Assembly: GCA_031772625.1 (NCBI GenBank)
Contig: CM062804.1
Coordinates: forward strand, 1,017,518,514-1,017,582,513
Reading direction: 5' to 3'
Length of the DNA stretch: 64,000 nucleotides
Source of the DNA: Pinus tabuliformis
Taxonomy: Eukaryota; Streptophyta; Pinopsida; Pinales; Pinaceae
Shown here: positions 56,011-64,000 of the stretch, piece after piece
Layout of the letters: the number at the start of each line of letters is the position of its first letter
Numbering within the stretch: the first letter of the stretch is position 1
Position numbers and translations under genes: made by a program
Notes under the pieces: model-generated
Told to the model about the DNA's origin: nothing
What the model saw: the letters and a program-made list of their open reading frames with translations, nothing else
The model's database searches: none

Positions 56011-57660
56011 GAATTCTTTTTGTTTCTTTTGGTTTTATTCCTGGTTTTTTATGTTCAACTCCTTTATTGTTTTGGCTAGAATTGGAATTTCTCTAATGGC
56101 CTGTAGCAAAGGAAATTTGATACATACATTCTTCAATTCATCTAGAAAATTATAGTTGGGCAACAAGATCTGTTTCTCTACCCCTCTATCAATTTGTAGT
56201 CTTTCAGGAAAAGGAGGTGTAGAAGTAGATTTTGGTTGCTCAATGATAGGAGTTGTGTTTATTGATTCTTTTTGTTTTTCTTTTTCAATGTTTTGGTTTT
56301 GGAGAGATGTTCCCTCAAAACTTTTATTTACCTTTAGAGAATCTTCCTCAGAACTGTCCTGTTCCTGAATAGCTACAGAAGGTCTTTCCTTTTCTAATAT
56401 CTTTCCAGATCTTAGTTGAACGTCATTAAGATCTAGGGAGTAATCATGTAAGTTGGAAATTGTTGTCCTTCTACCATGTAAGCATTCTGAGGGTTTTTAT
56501 TGTTGGGGTTTGGTAATGGTTGGGCAGGTAGCTGATTTGGTTTCTGCCTAAATGGCAGTAATAGTTGAGGATTTTGGTTTTATTATAGAGGTTGTTGTGG
56601 AAATGGCAATGAAAATTGAGGATTCTGATTTTGAAGTTGTGGCTGCTGATTTTGTTGTTGAATGTGTGGGGGAGGATAATTCTGATATGATGGAGGATAT
56701 TGATAATATTGAGAAAATCTCTCTTAAGGATTTTGTACTCCTTGTGCCCACAGTTGAGATTGAGGTTGAGGTTGAGGCCAACGTTGCTGCCAAGAATTCC
56801 AGTTTGGTGGGGGCTGAAGATACATTTGATTGTTAAATCCTTGGTTTTGTGGCCCCCGCCAAGGTCTTCCAACAACAAAACAAAGAGGTTCTAGAGAATT
56901 TGGAATTGTTTCCTCTTGAAAGATAGCCTTAAGACCTGGGATTGAAGGAAAACCCTTGGTCTCATGGTTTTCTAAAAAAATCATACAAGTTTCTACAATT
57001 TTCACATCTAAAGGGCATTCCCTTAGAGCATGTTTTTTTCTGCATTTTGGACAAAAAATGGCTAAAGCATCAGCCTCGGTTTTCTGCTTGTTTTGTATTT
57101 TAAGGGTGTCTAATTGCTCACTAAGGCTCCCTAAAATGTTAGTTTTAAATTCATCAAGCATATTACCAATTTTTTCCCTACTTACAGATCCTGTTGCAGA
57201 TTTGTTTACTCTAACAAGAGAAGGATCTCTTGGCCCTTTCCCTGTTTTAGATTTCCCTCTTGAGAGATGAACACACAATTCTCCTATATCATTTAATGGG
57301 AGTTGAGAAATATCTCCCTTCCCCATCATGTTAAGGATATATATCCACTCATCTCTAATGGCTTTTAATAAAAGAGCTTTCAAGGTTTCTTCATCTAAAT
57401 CATTCATCTTTGCTCTTTTCAAATTATAGTTGAACCTCTCAATCAAATCTTCTAAGTTTTCATCCTCTCTTTGCATCATTTTGAACACTTCATCTTTGTG
57501 ATTGGTAGGCATGCAATAATCCAAGTACCTATCCAAAAAAAAAATTCATGTCATTCCATGTTTTAATGGATTGAATAACTAACCCCATGAACCATTTCAA
57601 AACAGCTCCTTTTAGTGTTGAAGCAAACAATTTGAGTTTTTGAGAGTCTTCTAAATAGTC
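56011..57660 (-). pseudogene. gag: Athila-like Gag, C-terminal two thirds
   Basis: The minus strand from 57660 resumes the capsid with DYLEDSQKLKLFASTLKG, VLKWFMGL, then (57536-56724) YLDYCMPTNHKDEVFKMMQR, EDENLEDLIERFNYNLKRAK, MNDLDEETLKALLLKAIRDE, LNDIGELCVHLSRGKSKTGK and the knuckle CPKCRKKHALRECP (CX2CX3HX4C). A Gln/Pro/Asn-rich tail and degraded frames run to 56011. The N-terminal third is beyond the solo LTR, at 60641-61290. Confidence 0.88.
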
Positions 57661-57665
57661 ATAGG

Positions 57666-60635
57666 TGTTAGTGTCGGTATCTTCATCCCTCCATCAGTGA
57701 TCAAATTTGTCTTTTTGCATGCATATTAGGTGTCCCATCCGATCAGCTGCATTCCATTAGGTCATGGATCAACTGATAGTAGTGGTTCATTATCAATTTC
57801 CTTCATGGAATTTAGCTTCTAGCCAGTTTTCACATGCTTAGGTCATTTACTGTCATTTTGTTTCATTCCATTTACCAAAATCAGTTTTAGGGTTTTAGTC
57901 TCACTAGGTCTAGGGTTTTCCACCATGGTCATCCAAAACTCAATAAAAGGTCAACAGGCGCATGAGGAGGTTTTATAAGTTCATAAGATCAAAAATTCAC
58001 TGATGATATGCTCCATAAATGGTTTTTACCTCAAAACTCTGTTTTGAGGTGAAAACAGAGTTTTTTTATTTCTATGTACAAATTTTATGTAATTTAAAGT
58101 GTTTTCTACATGTAATAAGTTCTAGTTGTTGCCCTTGGTCACCTTGCCAACTCCAGCCACTGCAAGAAACAAAAGCATCAATGCATTAGTTCATCAAGTG
58201 ATCAAGAAAAGTCAATTCAAACGAAAAAACAAAGTTTATGAGCAAAAGTGACTTTGACATTATAAAAATGGGTTTGAAATAATGAAAAATTAAAAGGCAT
58301 CCATATATAAAGTGAAAACATATTAGTCATCTATTCCATTGTGCAAGACATCCATGAAGAGCTAAAATCACGATTTGGAGGCAAATTGGGAAAAAAGAGG
58401 TGAAAACCATGTTTTCCTAGCAAATCTGCCTGGCACTGCGCATCAGAGGCAGTGTGTTGTGCATCAGATTGGTGCTGCGCATCAGAGGGTTTCTGCTAGT
58501 GTAAATTTACAAGGGCGTTGCACATCAAGAGGGAGCTACGCATTGGGCCCAATGCACTGCGCATCAGTCCAAAAGTTGCAAAAACATTCCAAATCACTCA
58601 ATAACCCTCAAAAAAGTTGCATTTCTCTTCTACAAGTAAGTCCTCATTGCATTTGAGCTAAATTTGATCTTCTACATGTTTGCTTCATGAGTTTTGCATT
58701 TTGAAAATTAAACCCTAGCTTGTCTTCATCATTTTCCATTTCATTGTATAACTTTCACTCCATAACCAAAACCAAACATCATTTTCCCCTTTTCTATCTT
58801 ACATTGCCCTAAATCAATCCATTAATCCCATTTTCCATATCCCACTCCCCTAAGACAACACATTCCCTTCATCAAACCCTAAGTCCCTTCACAAAACCCT
58901 AATTTCCCAACTCCATTTCACATTTGTAAAATCTCTTCATACTCATCTCCCGTGTCCTCCCCCATTATCATTTTCCACCATATCATCATCACATCACTTC
59001 CCTAAGACAAGTACCATGACAAGAAGTAGTGAAACAAGTTATGAAGAAGAAACACTTAGTGACACTTCCACGGAGAGACCTAAGGAGAAAAAAGGAGAAT
59101 GATAAGCTAAAGATATTGGTTGAGGCTTCACTAGCCCAACAAAGAAATCAATGAGGGACCCTTGTGCCAAATTTGGAGAAATTTTGGGAAATTTTTGTCA
59201 TTTCACAATTTTATAAGGCAAAACACAGGAATTTTCAACTGATGCGCAGCGCCACCGGTTCTGTGCATTGAGTTTCCTAGGAATTTTGCAAAATGGCTTG
59301 CATTTTTGGATTCCTCATGGAAAAATAATGAAACCCAGAAATTTTCATGAAATTTGGAGGAGATCTGGGTCATCTAAAGGGCAAAAAAACCTAAAAATGC
59401 CCTCTTTGCCACCGTTTGGACCCACAGGAACTAGTCTTGGGAGAAATGATTTTTGAAGAGGAAAATGGACTCCAAATCCAAAAATTTTAATTGTCCTAGA
59501 AAGTAGACAGGTAGAGCTTTCCAACAAGCTATCTTGGGCCTCATTTGGTGAAGTGGAAAGCCTCCAAATGCAGCCTTGAAGTGGCGTTGCCCATCAAGCT
59601 CAGGGTGCTGCGCATCAGGTAAAATTTTGCCAATTTTGCCTAAAAGCTCAAAATTTCGCCTAGTTTGCTGTCAGTTCGACTTTCTCTTCTCTCTCTGGTA
59701 AATTCATAATGTAATATGATGTAACTTGATGTACTATGATGTAAAAATTATGAAAAATGACTTGAGGAAGTAGATACATCAGTTAGAGTTGGTTTGAGGA
59801 TGAATGAATCAGTTTCCATAGTTTTAGAGGCAAGCTATTCCACTGCCTATTTTTCAGTTCCTAGTTTAGATCTTGTTGAAATAGCTCCTTGACTCATGGA
59901 TTCGACCCCTGATGGCTAGCATAGGTGGTTTGATGCCTATATCTTGTACTTTCTTAATCATTTGTCAAGGTTGGACTCTTGTGGATGCATTGAGCTACTT
60001 TGTACATCACTTCTACAGTTTGGCAAGGAAATGAACTAGGGTTTTGCAACATTTTGTGGGATTCTTGTGGTAATGTGTATTGGCATTGTTTTCTCCTCTG
60101 TTATTTAGTTTTCTCTTATGTGTATATGTGCCAGCATCTATCTTTTTCTTCATAACTAAATGAATCAAGAGAATTAGGTGGAATCCATTGATGTTCAATG
60201 CTCTGCGTTGAGGATACATTTAGTTTTTAATGTTTTCTGCTGTTTGAAGAGGACTCATAAACTTTGCATGCCCTATTCAACTCCTCACCAGTCTATATAC
60301 TTACCATCACATCCAATTCAAATTTCTAAGACACTTGCCTACCTTGCCCCACAGAAACCTCTACAAATCCGAGTTGATTTCCTGAACCCAAAGTTGCCTT
60401 CCTCATTTGATCCAACAACCAACCATTAAAATCAATCAAATTCCTCTGAGCATACACCTAGCCTAAAATTAGTATTCATATCAGTCATCTCAAGCCTTAC
60501 CTGCCATATTTTCTTTGAGATTGACAAGGAGAGAGCCCTCTCCCGACCTAGTAGGGCTAGCTACCAGGTTAAGCGTGGTTTGATGTTACCCTAGACCTAC
60601 CTTCCTTCAGCTTGAGGTAGATCCAGCCACTAACA
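57666..60635. mobile_element. Solo LTR, 2.97 kb, in the Athila-like gag
   Basis: Begins TGTTAGTG and ends CACTAACA, a perfect 8-bp inverted repeat. The target duplication ATAGG is perfect at 57661-57665 and 60636-60640. Gag reads up to LLCRTY on the right and resumes with DYLEDSQ on the left, so the insertion point is exact. I found no internal copy of either end, so a solo LTR is the simplest reading; a non-autonomous element without LTR pairs is the alternative. It carries a family of TGCGCATCAG words (58438-58566, 59600-59625, and inverted near 59240). Open frames inside (58375-58656, 60178-60429) show no domain. Confidence 0.88.
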
Positions 60636-60640
60636 ATAGG

Positions 60641-61290
60641 TTCTGCACAAGAGTTCAAACTCAAATAAGAATGTTTTAGGATCCTCTCTTTTCAACCCAT
60701 GAAAGTTTGGGAGCATAGAAGGTGAGATTTTTTTTCATTATGACATTTGTTTCCTCATCCACTATAGGGAATCCAAAAGAATTATCTATTTCCCTATTTC
60801 CTCTGCCTCCTCCATTATTTCCTCTACCTCTCCCTCTACCCCCTCCTCCAAACAGTGAGAATTCTCCATCTTGTTCTTCTTCTACCATTATAGTTTCTTC
60901 AGAGTCAGTATAGGGTTCAACCTGCAAGGTTACTTCCTCCTCTTCTGGTTCTTCTATTAATGGAATATGGGAGAGAGGTTCTACTTCTTCTTCCTCACCA
61001 GGTGTTCCTAATTCTTCAATTACAATGTTCGCTCTTGTGGAGGTGAAAAAGGATATTCCTTCTATTGGAGATTTGAAATTTTTCTCCCCTAGGACTGACT
61101 TGGTAGATGAAGTAGGAGATTCTGTTGATTGGATTTCTTCCCCTTGAATTCCAGGAGTTCTATGGTTGGGAGTATGAGTTTGGGATGGAGGTGTGTCTTT
61201 TCTTGTTCTTAGTGGAGTAGGTGGTGTTGTAGGAATTGAACTTCTGCCCCTAGCTATAAATTTACCCCTAGAGTTATTTCTCTATGCATG
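60641..61290 (-). pseudogene. gag: Athila-like Gag, N-terminal third
   Basis: The minus strand shows SRGKFIARGRSSIPTTPPTP, a Pro/Thr/Ser/Glu-rich region with LEEPEEEE-like acid runs, a Gly/Arg-rich block (FSLFGGGGRGRGRGNNGGGR), then FGFPIVDEETNVIMK and, after a 1-bp poly-A slip near 60735, PSMLPNFHGLKREDP and FLFEFELLCRTY, where the solo LTR cuts in. The RGG-type block suggests RNA binding, as inference. No clear ATG start was found because of stops near 61280. Confidence 0.8.
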
Positions 61291-61332
61291 TCATTTTTTT
61301 TGAATGTAAGAGATAAGGCTACCTAGTTACAC

Positions 61333-61354
61333 TTCCTCGGCAATGGCGCCAAAA
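61333..61354 (-). promoter_or_regulatory. Primer-binding-site region of the Athila-like element
   Basis: Right after the 5' LTR the minus strand reads TTTTGGCGCCATTGCCGAGG, the standard Athila/Tat primer region with TGGCGCC intact. Confidence 0.85.
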
Positions 61355-62962
61355 TGTTTGGTCAATTTAGTGTCCTAAATTGCTCTACATAAATTATCAA
61401 TCTAGGTATCATAAATTGATGAAGTGTAGTGCACTGTTTGTGCTATATAACCCTTCTTACTTCGTTGTTTTTGTGTTTTATGTTATTTTGGGTGGGTTTT
61501 GGTCTTTTGATCCCTAATGATTTACAATGTAATTATCAAAAACTTAAATCTAACTTTTGTAAGGACTACTCAAAATCTAAAAAATGAAAACAGAGCTTTT
61601 AAGAAAGAAATGAAAACAAAGCTGAGAAAGACTTGGAAGCAAAGCTTAAGCAAGAAATGAAAACAAAGTTTCTATTCCTGTTTTACCATTATTTCCAAAT
61701 CATGAATTAAGAACTGAAAGTGAAATTTGCAATTGATGCCTAACTAATTACAGAAATAAAACTAAATGAAATACTTAGTTACTTTGCCTCTCAATTTTGG
61801 GAGAAAGTCTCCTTGGGATGACATTTGAGGAATTTTGTACTTCATTAATCTAAGAGAAAGAAAATACAGAGATGTAGCAAAGACTCATTGCATAAATGAA
61901 ATGTTAAACCACTTAGTTTAGTATGAATTATCAACTTGAAGGGTTTTTCAGAAACATTCATTATCAGCATGAGTAAGTAAACTAAAAATGAAATGGCAAA
62001 GAGAGTAAATGGCACTGATTAATCTAATTGAGAATTTAATCTAGCAAAAAAGTGAATGAAGTAAACTAAATTACATTACTGAGTTTCATCATCTAACTAC
62101 TGATAAAAACTAGAAAGAGATCAAGCAAATGGAAGCTACTCTAAATTATGAACAGTATTAATAAGAAAATGATGGAAATTGTGTTATAAACATTGTCAGT
62201 AAGAAAATGAGTATAAACACTGTGAAAGAAAATGATGAATTTACAGTTAACAAGAAGAATAAAAATAAAATGAAATGAAACCTTCTTCAGTGCAGGGGCC
62301 CTCTGCAACTGATTAGGCTACGCTTGCTCAATCAATTCCAAGGAAACTCCTTCAGATTCTCATAAAACATGCAATCTTCATATTAGAAACAGGGACACAA
62401 AATGCCTAGAAATTACAAAGTTCAGAACTTGATTTCACAATAAAATTATCACTATCACCACTAACTTATACGGTCCTTTACATAGGTATTTATAAGAAAA
62501 ACCATGTAACTGTTTATGGAGAAAAACATGCTACAGTCAAACATGTAGAAGACAGATATGTGGAATTTCTTCCTCGGCTGCTGGAGACATAAATCCAAGA
62601 CATGCTAGCCATTTTCTTCGGTTTTATAGGTGGTTGTTGGAGTCTGTAGGTATAGCTATTTGTTTCGGATAACACTTCCCATCATTGTGAAACGTGTTAA
62701 TTACCACGAAACAGAGTCCTGTTACCTTCGGTCTCTATGTTTGACTTATCCATTGACCGTAGTCTTATGCCATCTTCTTTGTCGACCTGGGCTAAGTGAA
62801 TAGGATAGGGTCCATGTCACGGTGATTTCCAAGCTACCCATGTAGCTAGTTTCTCCATTTGACACCTGGAACCTGTTAAAGCATGAAGGTAGCTGTGGAA
62901 CAGCCGATTAGCTGCAGAATAGGCTACGTTCCGTAGCCAATATACAAAAATTTATTCAAACA
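61355..62962 (-). repeat. 5' LTR of the Athila-like element
   Basis: Plus reading starts TGTTTGGTC next to the primer site. The outer end is taken as the TTCAAACA at 62955-62962, which roughly mirrors the start; copia coding sequence begins by about 63005, so the limit is within about 45 bp. It is rich in AAATGAAA-type words (61560-62280). No second copy was found in the window. Confidence 0.6.
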
Positions 62963-62999
62963 ACAAAACATAAAAGCATAGCATGTAAATCACTAAATT

Positions 63000-64000
63000 C
63001 CCTCCTTAAGACAGTATATACTGATCCTTGGTGATGAGAATGCATCTTTCTCATGAAAAAACAAAGAAAAAGAATGAGAAGAGTTGCTAGGGAAAGAGTA
63101 ATTTTGAGGCTCAACAAGTCTCCCAATTCTGTCAATCACATCACTCAAGGTATCATCTATTGTTGGAGTTTCCTACGGGGGAGAGAGTGCTTCAGAAGAA
63201 GATTCCATAAGTTGATATAGTATAGGAATCCCCCCTTCAAGATGTGGAAACTGATTATCAAATTCTTGAAATGTTTTTGCATTTTTGAATCTATCCAAGC
63301 GATCAAGTTGCCGCTCAACAACATTGTCATTTTTGGATGATTCAAGAAAGATTACATCTCTAGATACAACAAACTTTTTATTGACTTCATCATAAAGACA
63401 GTATGCTTTGGATGTGTTTGAATACCCCAGGAAGATACACTTACAACTCCTTTCACCAAGTTTGTTTCAATGTACCTTTGGTATCAAGGCATAATAGGTG
63501 GAACCAAAGACCCTGAGATGTTTTACCGAAGGAATGTGTTCATACCACATTTCATAAGGAGTCTTGTTTCTAATAGCATTAGATGTACATCTATTCTTTA
63601 CATATACAACACATAGAACTGCATCAGCCCAAAACATCAATTTTACATTTTTGAAAAACATCATGGGGCACACCATATTTAAGATTGTCCTATTCATTCT
63701 TTCAGCTACTCCGTTCTGTTGGGGATTATAAGTCACAGTTGTTTGATGTTTGATCCCATGTTGGCAAAGATAGTTTTCAAATTCATTTGAAGTTTATTCT
63801 TTTCCATTATCAGTGCGAATAGAGCCAATATGAGATTGTGCATCATTTTCAATCCATGTATGAAAGTTCTTGAATGTTTGAAAAGCATCAGATTTGTTCT
63901 TCAATAAATAAACCCAACACATTCTGGTGTAGTCATCAATAAATGTCATCATATATTTATTTCCATTTGTATAAGGAACATACATTGGACCACATAAATC
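63000..64000 (-). pseudogene. Ty1/copia integrase fragment, continues past the window
   Basis: The minus strand from 63985 gives MMTFIDDYTRMCWVYLLKNK, AFQTFKNFHTWIENDAQSHI and GSIRTDNGKE, a TAA near 63795 in place of Tyr, then in the same frame YNPQQNGVAERMNRTILNMV, MFWADAVLCVVYVKNRCTSN and PSVKHLRVFGSTYYALIPK. The D, D and E residues are all present. Frame changes near 63460 and 63350 lead to the ETPTIDDTLSDVIDR-like linker before RT, where the match stops at the LTR of the Athila-like element. It differs from the copia element at 44971-51399, so it is a separate family. Confidence 0.9.

Larger units (their letters stand above)
43070..62962 (-). mobile_element. Athila-like Ty3/gypsy element with two nested insertions
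   Basis: On the minus strand: 5' LTR (61355 to about 62962), primer site, Gag (split), PR, RT, RNase H, IN ending at 52470, a 1-kb spacer, then an extra ORF (51427 down to 43423). RT motifs such as FLDGFSGYNQIQVAPEDQ and the YMDDFTVYG box, and the PR DLGA box, point to the Athila group, whose members often carry an extra ORF after IN. A copia element (44971-51399) and a solo LTR (57666-60635) are inserted. The 3' LTR was not found; the left end meets the Tat-like element. Confidence 0.8.

Noticed and set aside
57667-57780. A gag-like reading (CMQKDKFDH..WRDEDTDTN) that seems to extend the Athila-like Gag upstream
   Set aside because: It lies inside the insert bounded by TGTTAGTG/CACTAACA with the ATAGG duplication, contains a stop, and the true Gag continuation is found at 60641 and above.
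60178-60429. Open frame of 83 residues on the plus strand
   Set aside because: It is inside the 2.97-kb solo LTR, has no recognisable domain, and is short enough to arise by chance.
1-64000. CRISPR arrays, operons or ribosome binding sites
   Set aside because: The window is plant nuclear DNA; the tandem arrays seen have no spacers of uniform length and no cas-like genes.

Overview
This window is plant nuclear DNA made almost entirely of LTR retrotransposons inserted into one another. Every coding stretch I recognise is Gag, protease (PR), reverse transcriptase (RT), RNase H (RNH), integrase (IN), a chromodomain, or an element-borne extra ORF. I found no host gene, tRNA, rRNA, CRISPR array or prokaryotic feature. 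Initiator-Met-tRNA primer sites, chromodomain Ty3/gypsy elements, Tat- and Athila-like Ty3/gypsy elements and Ty1/copia elements all point to a seed plant. Long LTRs (1-3 kb), heavy decay and deep nesting suggest a large genome, perhaps a gymnosperm; that last step is inference and I could not check it.

Layout, left to right. (1) 1-1230: minus-strand IN end of a Tekay-like gypsy element, then AT-rich LTR-like DNA to 3013. (2) 3015-9530: an old plus-strand chromovirus with a 3' LTR at 8305-9530, split by a solo LTR at 4005-5127. (3) 9531-11300: unassigned DNA holding a degenerate array of about 320-bp units. (4) about 11300-42873: one minus-strand Tat-like gypsy element of roughly 10 kb stretched to about 31.6 kb by four insertions: a solo LTR (15210-17259), an element with Gag and PR only (17651-25131), a decayed Reina-like chromovirus (26429-32319) and a young Reina-like chromovirus (33396-39533). 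Each has a perfect 5-bp target duplication, and the Tat-like ORFs resume across each site. (5) 42874-62962: a minus-strand Athila-like gypsy element with an extra ORF 3' of pol, interrupted by a copia element (44971-51399) and a 2.97-kb solo LTR (57666-60635). (6) 63000-64000: a copia IN fragment running off the window.

The most notable points are these. The Tat-like element carries a second, archaeal-type RNase H between PR and RT with its acidic residues kept, while its ordinary RNase H has lost the usual aspartate. A Gag-PR-only LTR element carries internal tandem arrays. An unrecognised ORF of about 340 aa lies 3' of the Athila-like integrase, is split by the copia element, and reads through in frame once the copia element and one target copy are discounted. 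Near-palindromic TCGCAATCGCA words recur in the LTRs of two different families. The youngest element's LTRs differ by about 2%, with only transitions, and its premature stops are all C-to-T type. No element in the window looks fully intact, so the genes here are fossils of replication machinery and not a working pathway.
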